From the NCBI RefSeq assembly GCF_004135365.1, contig NZ_CP035492.1:1054001-1118000 (forward strand): DNA of 64,000 nucleotides, in the 5' to 3' direction. A program made the position numbers and the translations under genes. The DNA comes from Paenibacillus protaetiae. Lineage in GTDB: Bacteria > Bacillota > Bacilli > Paenibacillales > Paenibacillaceae. Positions 28,155-37,515 of the stretch are shown piece by piece; positions within the stretch are counted from its first letter, which is position 1, and the number at the start of each line of letters is the position of its first letter. Under the pieces are notes generated by a model. It was not told the origin of the DNA. It did not search any database and worked only from the letters and a program-made list of their open reading frames with translations.

Positions 28155-28193
28155 AAGAAACAACTGGCCGGGGGCCGGTTGTTTCTTTTTTTG
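28155..28193 (+). terminator. Terminator after the short MetE-like gene
   Basis: GAAACAACTGGCC pairs with GGCCGGTTGTTTC and a run of seven T follows. It lies between two convergent genes. Confidence 0.9.
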
Positions 28194-28209
28194 GGAGATA
28201 AGCCGGTTA

Positions 28210-29286
28210 TTACTGAACCAAGCTGCCAAGATTGTCAAACTCAGCATGAACGCGGTAGTTCACTTGCAGTTTCGGATAATAATCGGTACGCCAGTTGGCC
28301 AGCTTATGAAACGGGATTTCACTACGGAAATGGTTTCCGAACCCGATTGGATCACAGCCGCTCTGCAGCAGTTTGTTCGTAACCCGCTCGAGACGGCTTT
28401 GGAACAATTGTTCAAGTTCCTTTTTATATTCGCTTCTAGCTATCCCGGACCTCGATTCCGTAAGTGAAGCTTTCAGGAAAAGCTTGCCGGTTATAACCGG
28501 TCTGCCACCGGTCATGGAGCTGCTCCATTTCATGCGGGCGGAGCGAATCGTGGCGCTTCCGTTTTGAAGCACTTCGACGTCCGCCCCGTAATAACGATTG
28601 CTAACGACGTTTACAATCAGCGTCTCATCCACGTTCAGCTTTCCGACCATTGTCCCTTTGTTCAGCAGGGCGGACCCGTCAAAATCTAATACCGTTTCGC
28701 GGCCGGGCTTAATAATGGGAACCATAACATCCTGCGTATACGATCTCGTAGAAGCAAATACGTCGATCAGCCTTGTTTTTGCCGTTTTTGGCGTCCAGCC
28801 TGCTCGTTTGTTCGAAAATTTGTAGAAGGTCGTGACATCATGGGTAACAGCTTGTTTCGAGTTGTTTAATAGTTGTTCCATATCGCCGTTTGTTATCGCC
28901 AGCAATGCTTTCGGGGAAAAGTTTCTCGAACGGATCGTGTTCGCCAGTTCCTCCTTGATTCCTTCTTGTGCAAGATCCTGGCTGATCACGATCAGCTGCA
29001 CGCTCAGCAAATCGATGTAATTCTCAACATTAATCCGAATATTGTTGACCGCTTCGCTTGCCGTATTGCCTTCGCTCGAAATGACTTTAACAGTCAGCTT
29101 TTTTTCCGCCGGAATTGGAATTTGCAGCGAGACGCTGTATGCTTTTTCCTTGCCTTTGGAAATGCCGATAATAAGCGGAATCGAACGATGATTAATGTCA
29201 TGGTAATCCCAGCAGCCGCCGGTTATGAAGCTGCAGCATATGCAAATGGCGATGATGCAAACCCGTCTCGGAAGCCGATTACGCAC
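28210..29286 (-). CDS. gerAC: Spore germination lipoprotein GerAC
   Basis: A Ger(x)C family protein of about 358 residues. A basic N-terminus and hydrophobic core end at the lipobox SFITGGC, followed by WDYHDINHRS, the family signature. The frame stays open further upstream, but the GTG at 29286 has GGAGAG 7 nt before it and overlaps the stop of the preceding gene by 8 nt, so it is the likely start. GerAC is the outer, lipid-anchored subunit of the A-B-C germinant receptor in the inner spore membrane. Third gene of the operon. Confidence 0.9.
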   Translation of the reverse strand: MRNRLPRRVCIIAICICCSFITGGCWDYHDINHRSIPLIIGISKGKEKAYSVSLQIPIPAEKKLTVKVISSEGNTASEAVNNIRINVENYIDLLSVQLIVISQDLAQEGIKEELANTIRSRNFSPKALLAITNGDMEQLLNNSKQAVTHDVTTFYKFSNKRAGWTPKTAKTRLIDVFASTRSYTQDVMVPIIKPGRETVLDFDGSALLNKGTMVGKLNVDETLIVNVVSNRYYGADVEVLQNGSATIRSARMKWSSSMTGGRPVITGKLFLKASLTESRSGIARSEYKKELEQLFQSRLERVTNKLLQSGCDPIGFGNHFRSEIPFHKLANWRTDYYPKLQVNYRVHAEFDNLGSLVQ

Positions 29287-30349
29287 GCGGTTTCTCTCCC
29301 GTCTTCGCCCGTTTGCGGTAGTAAACCCCGATAATGCCAAGCATGAGCAGCAGCGCGAAACGCAAGGGACCTCCCCAAACCATTAATATTTCAAGCGATT
29401 CCAGATTGGGAATTGCATATGCAACGGCAATCGCAAGCAAGGACACGCTTGCCGGGTTAGTCATTAATTTCGGAACAAAAGCGGATTGGACGGTAAGCTG
29501 CCTCGTCAGCCACAACAAGCTGCTAATATTAAGAAGCGTGCTGATCATAATGGCCAGGATGTAAAACAAGGATATTCCGTCGAAAAAAAACCAATCGACC
29601 CGAACCGAATCCAGCAGCAGCAATGAAGGGAAACGAAGATCCTTCACAACTTCTTGGCCAAAAACGCTCACCGGCAAATACACATTCAGCAAAAACAGCA
29701 GCAGCGAAAATCCCCACGCGCCCCAAATCCAATATTTGGATACAGAGGAATGAGGCCCGACAAAAGCAATCAGGCTGAATACGTTAGATAGAATAAAAAA
29801 CACGGGCATTAATTTAGGCTTGGTCATAAATTCCATTGATGGCTGTATAGGGAAAATCATATCAGGATTGACATACTTCAACACAGCTATGAATGCCAAC
29901 AGCACCAGCGGCAGCATCAGGCATCCGATGACCAGCGACAGACGCAGCAGTGAATCTTTGCCGGCATAAGCAACGGTCAGCGCAGTACACAACAATAGCG
30001 CTAACATAAAGCCTATTGGCGTATTCGGCAAATATAACACGCTCAAAACTTGAGAATGCCCTCTGATAATAATCCCAATCGTCAGCAGGTTGCTGAGCAA
30101 TAACGGCCAAACCAAACCTAACCGCAGCCATTTTCCCGATGCATTTAATTTGCTGAGCAAATCCGACTTATCCGCCTTAAAACCTCCAATCAGCAGCCGA
30201 AGCATGATGCCTTGAATGAGCCAGCCCAACATAACGAAAAGCCACTGGCCGGATGGCTGAGACTGTATAATACATTGCGTATAAACGAATATGAACAGCC
30301 CGTATTGCAACACAAGAAAGAAGGCCGCCGCACTGATTCCGCGTCTCAT
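29279..30349 (-). CDS. gerAB: Spore germination permease-like subunit GerAB
   Basis: A 356-residue integral membrane protein with about ten predicted helices, of the GerAB/ArcD/ProY (APC-like) family. It forms the ligand-binding membrane subunit of the germinant receptor. The ATG follows GGAAGGAGTGA at good spacing, starting 7 bp after the gerAA stop. Context with GerAA and GerAC makes the assignment firm; the germinant (amino acid or other) cannot be read from sequence. Confidence 0.9.
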   Translation of the reverse strand: MRRGISAAAFFLVLQYGLFIFVYTQCIIQSQPSGQWLFVMLGWLIQGIMLRLLIGGFKADKSDLLSKLNASGKWLRLGLVWPLLLSNLLTIGIIIRGHSQVLSVLYLPNTPIGFMLALLLCTALTVAYAGKDSLLRLSLVIGCLMLPLVLLAFIAVLKYVNPDMIFPIQPSMEFMTKPKLMPVFFILSNVFSLIAFVGPHSSVSKYWIWGAWGFSLLLFLLNVYLPVSVFGQEVVKDLRFPSLLLLDSVRVDWFFFDGISLFYILAIMISTLLNISSLLWLTRQLTVQSAFVPKLMTNPASVSLLAIAVAYAIPNLESLEILMVWGGPLRFALLLMLGIIGVYYRKRAKTGEKPRA

Positions 30350-30356
30350 TGATCAT

Positions 30357-31688
30357 TCACTCCTTCCTCATATCGGGTGTGAGCGGAACCATCGGCTTCC
30401 GCATCAGAGAAGCAGAGCTAATGAGCGAAAGCAGGAGATAAAACCCGCACACGATGCCAAGCGGTCCAAATAATGCGGCAAGGAACAACATGATATAACG
30501 CCATAACCGGATCACAAGCGCAAAATGATAGCCGATGATCGTGAAATTAGCAATTGTGGAAGCAGCTAATATAATGATCAGCAGATTGCTGACCAAGTTC
30601 GCCGAAACAACAGCTTGTCCGAGTATGATGCCGCCAACCATCGTCATGGCAGGCCCTATGCTTTTGGGCAGCCGGATAAGCGCTTCGAACAGCATCTCAA
30701 TTATAAATAGAAGCAGGAGCGCTTCCGTTAAAGATGGATACGGCACGCCAACCCTGCTTAACGCAATGGAATAGATCAGTTCTACTTTCATTACGTCCGG
30801 ATTGACGGATACGAGCGCTACATAAGCCGCAGGCGCCGTGATCGCGACCAGCACGCCGAGAATTCGGAATACGATGATCATAAACGCAATAGAAGGAGGC
30901 TGTTCCCGGTCCGTATCCGAAATAAACAGATCCGGCAGCTCTACGGGCAGCACGATAGCTTCCGGATATCCTTCAATCATTAACACGACACGGCCTTTCT
31001 TCAGAAAAAAAGCAATCTCGTGCGGCGATTCGGTTTTTACATACGGCGGGATGGGATTCCATATCGGCCGCTTGCACAGCCAGCGCGTCAGCTGCTGAAG
31101 CGATGTAAACGGAAGGTGCGCATGTTGGGTTAGCGCCTTCACAATAGGAGCGGCGAATTCCGGATCTGCCGCATTCGCCATGGAGAGAACTACGATTCGT
31201 CTTTTTTCATCCAGACCGATATCGACACAAGTTTGCTGTAAACCCGCAGAACGGAGTTCGTTTCGGAGCAGTCCGAGATTTGTCGCCAAATCCTCAATAA
31301 AACCGGTTTGGGAAGAGATCAGGATATTCTGATTGTTGGGCGTGCCTACCGGACGCTGCAGTTTTTGTTTCTCCGAAGTGACCCATGCCGCTCCGGTTCC
31401 ATCCGTCTTCACGATTAAGGTCCGGCCTTTCAGCAGCCCCTGAACCAGATTGCCATGCGCTTGTTCCGCTCCAAGCTTAAGAAGCAGCTCCGGCCAAAGG
31501 TCAACAAGCCCTCCTGCAGCAGTTTCCGACATCCGCTGAGCTGTAGCCGCGATGTCTACCAGACTGCTTAATGCTATTAATTCCAGTTGAATCCCGCATA
31601 ATTGAAGAGGCTGAATATGAAAGTCCAGAGCATGGCCAAGCTGCTCTACAATATGCTGGCGCTGCGACTTGTTTGAAGTTTCAATCAT
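30357..31688 (-). CDS. gerAA: Spore germination protein GerAA
   Basis: A 443-residue GerA family protein. The N-terminal soluble part includes QTGFIEDLATNLGLLR, matching the conserved GFxEDxxTNxxLLR of the family, followed by a membrane region of about five helices and a short basic C-terminus. It is somewhat shorter than typical GerAA (about 480-500) because the N-terminal soluble domain is reduced. It is the first gene of a three-gene operon read to the left and expected to be expressed in the forespore. The ribosome site GGTGATGG is weak. Confidence 0.9.
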   Translation of the reverse strand: MIETSNKSQRQHIVEQLGHALDFHIQPLQLCGIQLELIALSSLVDIAATAQRMSETAAGGLVDLWPELLLKLGAEQAHGNLVQGLLKGRTLIVKTDGTGAAWVTSEKQKLQRPVGTPNNQNILISSQTGFIEDLATNLGLLRNELRSAGLQQTCVDIGLDEKRRIVVLSMANAADPEFAAPIVKALTQHAHLPFTSLQQLTRWLCKRPIWNPIPPYVKTESPHEIAFFLKKGRVVLMIEGYPEAIVLPVELPDLFISDTDREQPPSIAFMIIVFRILGVLVAITAPAAYVALVSVNPDVMKVELIYSIALSRVGVPYPSLTEALLLLFIIEMLFEALIRLPKSIGPAMTMVGGIILGQAVVSANLVSNLLIIILAASTIANFTIIGYHFALVIRLWRYIMLFLAALFGPLGIVCGFYLLLSLISSASLMRKPMVPLTPDMRKE

Positions 31689-31864
31689 TTTCCATCACCT
31701 GCCTGTTAGGATAAACAGTTCATTCCATTAATATGTAAACGGGGCACAAGTCCCGATGAATGCATCGTTTCGTAACCCTTTCCAATGCCAATGGCGGATT
31801 TATGGCTTATTTTGCTATAATAAGTTCGTTGTCTATTTATCGCTTTAACAGGGAGGATACGAAT

Positions 31865-32847
31865 ATGAACAAACGTCCGCTCGGAAGGACGGGTTTACAA
31901 GTGAGCGAAGTCAGCTTCGGAACATGGGCGATTGGCGGCTCGTGGGGCAGACAGAAGATGCAGAATCGCTTCGCGCATTGGATAAGGCTATGGATGAAGG
32001 CGTTAACTTTTTCGATACAGCCGACGTTTACGGCGACGGCAAAAGCGAGCGGCTGCTCGCGCGCGCAACGAAAGGCAAGGAAGACAGCATACATATCGCG
32101 ACCAAGTTTTGCCGGCAGGGAGATATCTTCGATCCGCAAACGTATTCGGAGCAGCGCATCCGCCAGTGGTGCGAAGACAGCTTGAAGCGGCTGGAGCGCG
32201 AAACGATCGACTTGTATCAAATTCATTGCGCGCCGTTTGAAATTTTAAAGCAGGGCGCCGTGTTCGAAGTGCTGGACAAGCTGCAGCAGGAAGGAAAAAT
32301 CCGTGCTTACGGCGTCAGTGTAGAGACGGTGGACGAAGGGCTGTTCTGCCTGGAGCAGTCCGGTGTTCAAGCGCTCCAAATTATATTCAACATCTTCCGG
32401 CAAAAGCCGATCGCAGAGCTTCTCCCGCGTGCGAATGAACGCGGTGTCGGGCTGCTCGTCCGGCTGCCGCTGGCGAGCGGCCTTCTGACCGGCAAATTTA
32501 CGGCAGACGCTTCTTTTGATCCGGAAGATCACCGCAGCTTCAATCGCGACGGCGCAGCCTTTAACGTAGGCGAAACGTTCGCCGGGCTGCCGTTCGCCAA
32601 AGGCGTTGAGCTGGCATCCCAGCTGGGCTGGATTGCAGAAGGCCGCGGCAATATGACGCGCGCTGCGCTGCGCTGGCTGCTGGACTTCAAAGAAATTACA
32701 TGCGTCATTCCAGGCTTCAGAAACGTCCGCCAGGTCGAGGACAATCTCGGCGTATTGGATGCTAAGCCATTCAGCGCGGAAGAGCATGAGCGCCTGCGCA
32801 AGTTTTATGAAGAACAGGTTCACGAACATATCCGCGGCGCTTATTAA
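31865..32847 (+). pseudogene. Aldo/keto reductase, broken by a one-base deletion
   Basis: The 5' part (MNKRPLGRTGLQVSEVSFGTW..IGGSWG) is read from the ATG at 31865 after GGGAGG. The rest (QTEDAESLRALDKAMDEG to the C-terminus HIRGAY) continues in a different frame. Restoring one G in the run at 31944-31947 joins them exactly as SWGQTED. The catalytic Asp and Tyr (FFDTADVYGDG), Lys (HIATKF) and His (LYQIHC) are all present, so the reductase would otherwise be intact at about 328 residues. Recent inactivation or an assembly error both fit. The enzyme would reduce an aldehyde or ketone with NADPH. A terminator follows. Confidence 0.85.
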
Positions 32848-32867
32848 GCAGCAAGATTGATAACAAC

Positions 32868-32914
32868 AAGCTTTCAAACCGTTATCCAGCATAACGGTTT
32901 GAAAGCTTTTTTTT
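32868..32914 (+). terminator. Terminator after the aldo/keto reductase
   Basis: A perfect 18-bp stem (AAGCTTTCAAACCGTTAT and its complement) with loop CCAGC, followed by eight T. Confidence 0.92.
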
Positions 32915-32967
32915 GCACGGGTAAAGGCTAATCGTACTTTTTCCGATCCAAGGATTGGCAGGCGGCA

Positions 32968-32997
32968 TTGACTTCATGCCTTGTCGTAACGTATGCT
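32968..32997 (+). promoter_or_regulatory. Promoter of the arsR-uvrA-like operon
   Basis: TTGACT and TATGCT are separated by 18 bp, a good sigma-A promoter. Just downstream is an 8-bp inverted repeat GGAGTCTA/TAGACTCC (33015-33035) that could be the operator of the ArsR-type repressor encoded next. Confidence 0.6.
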
Positions 32998-33014
32998 CTA
33001 AAAAGACACCAAAA

Positions 33015-33035
33015 GGAGTCTAATCCATAGACTCC
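33015..33035. promoter_or_regulatory. Candidate ArsR-family operator
   Basis: GGAGTCTA-N5-TAGACTCC is a perfect inverted repeat immediately after the promoter start region and 35 bp before the regulator gene, the usual place for autoregulation. Confidence 0.5.
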
Positions 33036-33070
33036 GCTGCTACATGAGATAAGCTGGGAGAGGTTGCTAG

Positions 33071-33400
33071 GTGAACGAAAATCAATCGTCGCGCGACGTA
33101 TTTGACGCGATTGCAGACCCGACCAGGCGCCGGCTGATTCGTCTTTTGGCAGAGGCGGAAGAGCTGCCTCTACATGAACTAACTGCCAAGTTTCAAATGG
33201 GGCGTACAGCGGTCTCCAAACATTTGACCGTTCTAAGAGAAGCCGGGCTGGTTCTCGACCGTAAAGTCGGCAGAGAAACCCGGTTCAGATTAAATGCAGC
33301 TCCGCTAAGAGAAATTCAGGATTGGGTTACGTACTACAACAAGTTCTGGCATTCCAACCTGACGCGGTTGAACCAGCTGTTAGAAGAGGAAGATAAGTAG
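33071..33400 (+). CDS. ArsR-family winged-helix regulator
   Basis: A 109-residue regulator starting at GTG after GGGAGAGG. The N-terminus VFDAIADPTRRRLIRLLAEAEELPLHEL and the recognition helix FQMGRTAVSKHLTVLREAG are typical of the SdpR/YdfF-like ArsR branch. The metal-binding Cys residues of arsenic or cadmium sensors are missing, so the signal is not an obvious metal. It is followed after 16 bp by the UvrA-like gene and probably controls it. Confidence 0.88.
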   Translation: MNENQSSRDVFDAIADPTRRRLIRLLAEAEELPLHELTAKFQMGRTAVSKHLTVLREAGLVLDRKVGRETRFRLNAAPLREIQDWVTYYNKFWHSNLTRLNQLLEEEDK

Positions 33401-33416
33401 AAAGGAAGCTGAGGCC

Positions 33417-35672
33417 ATGAGCGAATCCCATCAGGAATATATCGTCATAACGGGTGCGAGGGAAAACAATTTGAAGGATGTATCCTTACGTATTCCAAAA
33501 CGAAAAATTACGATTTTTACCGGCGTTTCCGGGTCCGGCAAATCATCCATTGTATTCGACACGATCGCTGCTGAATCAACCCGGCTGCTGAATGATAATT
33601 TCAGCATGTTTGTTCGTAATTTCCTTCCCAAATATCCACAGCCGGACACGGATGCGATCGAGAATTTGAGTATGGCGGTTATTGTAGACCAGAAACGGCT
33701 GGGCGGCGGATCCCATTCCACAATGGGCACCATTACCGATATTTCTCCGGTTCTGCGTCTTTTATTTTCCAGAGCAGGCCAGCCTTATGTCGGTTCTGCC
33801 AACCTGTTTTCATTTAACGATCCGCAAGGCATGTGTCCGGAGTGTAATGGCATCGGCCGCAGGCTGGGCATCGACATGAACAAAGCGCTGGACATGACGA
33901 AGTCGTTAAATGACGGAGCGATCCAACTGCCGGATTATACGGTGAACGGCATGGACTGGTCGTTAATTATACAGACGGGCGATTTCGATCCCGATAAGAA
34001 GCTCAGTGACTATTCAGATGAAGAGCTGAATCATCTCTTATACAGCAAGGCGCGGAAAGTAGAGATGCAATTTGCCGGGAAGTCCGTAAATATTACCGTT
34101 GAAGGCGTCATCGAGAAATTCAGCAACAAATATATAAGGCAGGACTTGAAGACGAAATCCGAACGAACTCAGCGTGCCGTTGCGCCGTTCATTATAGAGG
34201 GGCCATGCTCCAGCTGCCGGGGTTCAAGACTTAGCCAAGCTGCGCTCAGCTGTAAAATTAACGGGCTTAACATTGCAGACATGTCTTCGATGGAGGTCGG
34301 CAGCCTCATCCGCGTAATTCAGGAAATGAACGAGCCTGCAGCCGCTCCAATTGTCCGATCGCTGACTGAGCGTCTGCAGCATTTGGTCGATATCGGGCTT
34401 GACTATTTGACGCTGGACCGCGAGACGGATACGTTGTCCGGCGGCGAATCGCAGCGTGTCAAGATGGTCAAACATCTGAGCGGCAGCCTGGTGGACGTCA
34501 CTTATATTTTTGACGAACCTAGTGTCGGTTTGCATCCCCGCGACGTTCACCGGTTAAATGAACTGCTGTTGAAGCTGCGCGATAAAGGCAACACCGTCAT
34601 CGTTGTAGAGCATGATCCCGATGTAATCAAGGTGGCGGACCATATCGTTGATGTTGGCCCTTATGCCGGCAGCCGCGGCGGCACGATCGTATATGAAGGA
34701 AGCTTCCAAGGGCTGCTGAAGTCCGGTACGCTTACAGGCAATTATATGAATCGTCCGCTTCAGCTGAAGCGTGACTGCCGCCGGCCGTCCGGCAAGCTGA
34801 CAATAAAGGATGCGAGCTTGCACAACCTGCGGAATGTAAACGTTGATATCCCTGCCGGAGTGCTGACTGTCGTTACAGGGGTAGCCGGTTCCGGCAAAAG
34901 TACCCTTATTAACGAAGTATTCCTCCGCCAGCATCCGGATGCGATTGTCATCGACCAGTCGGCCATAGGCGTGTCCACACGTTCCAATCCTGCGACATAC
35001 ACCGGCATTATGGATGATGTCCGCAAGGCGTTTGCATCGGCAAACAAGGTGAACCAAGGTTTGTTCAGTTTCAACTCCAAAGGTGCCTGCGAAAATTGCC
35101 AAGGGCTTGGGGTGGTGTATGCGGATCTTGCATTCCTCGAAAGCGTGAAGCTGCCGTGTGAAGTATGCGGAGGCAAACGTTTCAAAGAGGAGGTGCTTGC
35201 ATATAAACTGGCCGGCAAAAACATTGCGGAAGTGCTGGATATGACAGTTGAGCAGGCATTGGACTTTTTCGATATAAAAGAAGTTGTACGCAAGCTGCAG
35301 GCAATGAGCGACGTTGGGCTGAATTACATTAAGCTCGGCCAGCCGCTCAGCACCCTATCGGGCGGAGAATGCCAGCGCATTAAGCTGGCAAGCGAGCTGC
35401 ATAAGAAAGGCAGCATCTATGTTATGGACGAGCCGACAACCGGGCTGCATATGTCCGATATCGGACACCTTCTGGAGATTATGAACCGCCTTGTGGATAC
35501 CGGCAATACGGTCATTGTCATTGAGCATAATCTCGATGTCATCAGCCAGGCGGATTGGATTGTGGATATGGGACCGGACGGAGGCAGCAAAGGCGGACAA
35601 GTGGTTTTTGAAGGGACGCCTATGCAGATCATCCATGCGGAACAATCCATCACGGGAAAATATTTGAGATAA
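33417..35672 (+). CDS. UvrA-like ABC ATPase (short class, drug-resistance type)
   Basis: A 751-residue protein with two complete ABC modules: Walker A GVSGSGKSS (36-44) and GVAGSGKST, signatures LSGGESQRV and LSGGECQRI, and Walker B with IFDEPSVGLHPRD and VMDEPTTGLHMSD. CxxC zinc motifs CPECNG, CSSCRG, CENCQG and CEVCGG are seen. It is about 200 residues shorter than UvrA because the UvrB-interaction and insertion domains are reduced. Such short UvrA paralogues (UvrA2/DrrC-like) are linked to tolerance of DNA-binding drugs. Co-transcription with an ArsR regulator suggests induction by a compound. Confidence 0.88.
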   Translation: MSESHQEYIVITGARENNLKDVSLRIPKRKITIFTGVSGSGKSSIVFDTIAAESTRLLNDNFSMFVRNFLPKYPQPDTDAIENLSMAVIVDQKRLGGGSHSTMGTITDISPVLRLLFSRAGQPYVGSANLFSFNDPQGMCPECNGIGRRLGIDMNKALDMTKSLNDGAIQLPDYTVNGMDWSLIIQTGDFDPDKKLSDYSDEELNHLLYSKARKVEMQFAGKSVNITVEGVIEKFSNKYIRQDLKTKSERTQRAVAPFIIEGPCSSCRGSRLSQAALSCKINGLNIADMSSMEVGSLIRVIQEMNEPAAAPIVRSLTERLQHLVDIGLDYLTLDRETDTLSGGESQRVKMVKHLSGSLVDVTYIFDEPSVGLHPRDVHRLNELLLKLRDKGNTVIVVEHDPDVIKVADHIVDVGPYAGSRGGTIVYEGSFQGLLKSGTLTGNYMNRPLQLKRDCRRPSGKLTIKDASLHNLRNVNVDIPAGVLTVVTGVAGSGKSTLINEVFLRQHPDAIVIDQSAIGVSTRSNPATYTGIMDDVRKAFASANKVNQGLFSFNSKGACENCQGLGVVYADLAFLESVKLPCEVCGGKRFKEEVLAYKLAGKNIAEVLDMTVEQALDFFDIKEVVRKLQAMSDVGLNYIKLGQPLSTLSGGECQRIKLASELHKKGSIYVMDEPTTGLHMSDIGHLLEIMNRLVDTGNTVIVIEHNLDVISQADWIVDMGPDGGSKGGQVVFEGTPMQIIHAEQSITGKYLR

Positions 35673-35817
35673 GCTAGCGGAAACAAGAGCCGGCATGGCG
35701 GCTCATTATTGGAAGAGATTTTCAATTATACAAGACGCTACTTTAAGTGAGATTCATTCATTTTTGCATAAAAACCGGAATATATTGTCTTATCTCATGT
35801 CTCTGGGAGGTAAAATA

Positions 35818-36717
35818 ATGCCATTTCCGGTTTACCCTTATATAGGCTGGAAGCAGCAGTGTACAGAGGTGCCTGTTGTATTTCCTCCCCAGCATCAAGA
35901 TCGAAGGCCGGGATTTGAGTACATAATGAATCCCCGGCCTATTTTTGATAATCCCGCTTATATCGGGAGCGGAAGGCTGCACAATAAAGTTGCGATCGTA
36001 ACCGGCGGCGACAGCGGGATCGGCCGGGCCGTCGCAGTCGCTTTTGCCAAGCAGGGCGCAGATTTGGTCATACCTTATTTAAATGAACATCAAGACGCAG
36101 CGGAGACCAAACAGATCATTCAGCAGCTGGGACGCCGATGTGAGTTGATGGCTATTGATTTAAGAGCGGAAGGCGCATGCGCTTCAGTTGTAGAGCGAAC
36201 ACTCGCAACGTTCGGCAAACTTGATATTCTTGTTAATAATCATGGCGTTCAATATCATCAAGACAGCATTCTGAACATCAGCCGAGAGCAGCTGCTGGAT
36301 ACGTTCCATACCAATATCATTTCCTTTTTTGAGATGACGAAAGCAGCCTTGCCTCATCTGCCTGCGGGCGGCTCTATTATTAATACCACCTCCGATACCG
36401 CGTTTTCGGGTATGGCTAACATGATCGACTATACCGCTACCAAAGGAGCGATCGTTTCATTTACCCGTTCTCTTTCACTCTCGCTCTCCAGCCAGAAAAT
36501 TAGGGTGAACGCCGTAGCTCCCGGTCCGACCTGGACACCGTTGATCCCGACTGCATTCACGAAGGAAGAGACGACTACTTTTGGCACGGACACGCCGATG
36601 GGCAGGCCGGGACAGCCTTTTGAATTAGCGCCAACTTATGTGCTGCTCGCTTCTGACGATGCTTCCGCAATTTCAGGCCAAGTCGTGTTCGTAAACGTGG
36701 GTAACGTTGTAACATAA
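35818..36717 (+). CDS. Short-chain dehydrogenase, general-stress-protein-39 type
   Basis: An SDR of about 299 residues. A 50-residue N-terminal lead with a PxxYPYIGWK-like aromatic motif is followed by GRLHNKVAIVTGGDSGIGRAV (NAD(P) binding), VNNHGVQYH and the catalytic YTATKGA. The extended N-terminus is typical of the YdaD/YhxC stress SDRs. The frame is open upstream to 35695, but GGGAGG sits before the ATG at 35818. Substrate unknown. Confidence 0.87.
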   Translation: MPFPVYPYIGWKQQCTEVPVVFPPQHQDRRPGFEYIMNPRPIFDNPAYIGSGRLHNKVAIVTGGDSGIGRAVAVAFAKQGADLVIPYLNEHQDAAETKQIIQQLGRRCELMAIDLRAEGACASVVERTLATFGKLDILVNNHGVQYHQDSILNISREQLLDTFHTNIISFFEMTKAALPHLPAGGSIINTTSDTAFSGMANMIDYTATKGAIVSFTRSLSLSLSSQKIRVNAVAPGPTWTPLIPTAFTKEETTTFGTDTPMGRPGQPFELAPTYVLLASDDASAISGQVVFVNVGNVVT

Positions 36718-36731
36718 TGTTTCCGTATAGA

Positions 36732-36766
36732 GGCTGCCGAGCAGATTAAGCTTGGCAGCCTTATAT
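36732..36766 (+). terminator. Probable terminator after the SDR gene
   Basis: GGCTGCC and GGCAGCC, extended by AG/CT pairs, form a hairpin followed by TTATAT. The T-run is weak. Confidence 0.5.
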
Positions 36767-36885
36767 GATGGATGTACGCGGGTGTCGCTGAATGGAATAA
36801 AGCTCTACGAGGAGTATGAAACTTTTACCGGTTATGACCGTCTATTCATAGACTGTCCATTTAACGTGCAGGAGGCGGAGCCTGA

Positions 36886-37314
36886 ATGCCAAAGTTAATC
36901 GGAGCAGCAGCGATTATCACGAATGATGAAGGCCACGTATTGCTGGTTAAGCATAGTTATGGGAAATACAATTGGGAATTGCCTGGCGGAAAAGGGGAAG
37001 AGCGCGAATCTGCGGAACAAACCGCCAAGCGGGAAGTGCTTGAAGAGGTGGGTCTGACTGTCGGAATAAAACAATTAACCGGCGTTTATTACGACCCGGA
37101 TCATGACATGCATCATTTTGTTTTCATTGCAACAGCCGATCCAAGCCAACTGCCCTATCCCAGTTCTCCTGAAATCGTAGAATGCCGATTTTGCTCCCTG
37201 GATAAACTTCCTAAGCCGATCAGCGATTTTACATGCAAACGAATAGAAGACGCACTTAACCAAAATCGGAAACCATGGTTCCATACAATAACACCCAGGC
37301 AATGGATCGAATAA
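36886..37314 (+). CDS. Nudix hydrolase
   Basis: A 142-residue protein with a complete Nudix box: GGKGEERESAEQTAKREVLE, then EVGL, matching GX5EX7REUXEEXGU. It hydrolyses a nucleoside diphosphate linked to another group; the exact substrate is not predictable. GGAGGCGGAG precedes the ATG. It stands alone with a terminator behind it. Confidence 0.9.
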   Translation: MPKLIGAAAIITNDEGHVLLVKHSYGKYNWELPGGKGEERESAEQTAKREVLEEVGLTVGIKQLTGVYYDPDHDMHHFVFIATADPSQLPYPSSPEIVECRFCSLDKLPKPISDFTCKRIEDALNQNRKPWFHTITPRQWIE

Positions 37315-37392
37315 TGATTCGTGAGTGGCCGGAACTTTAATCGCAATAACGGATGATTCGCGTATACATAACACAACATCTCATCTGTATAA

Positions 37393-37437
37393 CAAAAAGC
37401 TTCTAAACGCTCTTGCGGCTGTTTAGAAGCTTTTTGT
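37393..37437. terminator. Bidirectional terminator between Nudix and Rieske genes
   Basis: CAAAAAGCTTCTAAAC and its complement form a 16-bp stem with a 12-nt loop. A-rich and T-rich ends allow it to stop transcripts from both convergent genes. Confidence 0.88.
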
Positions 37438-37515
37438 GCTGGAATCAGCGTCTTATCGGCAGCATCTCCGCGTATTCGATCCCGATCGAGGAGAAGCGGC
37501 ATTACCTCAGTTTGC

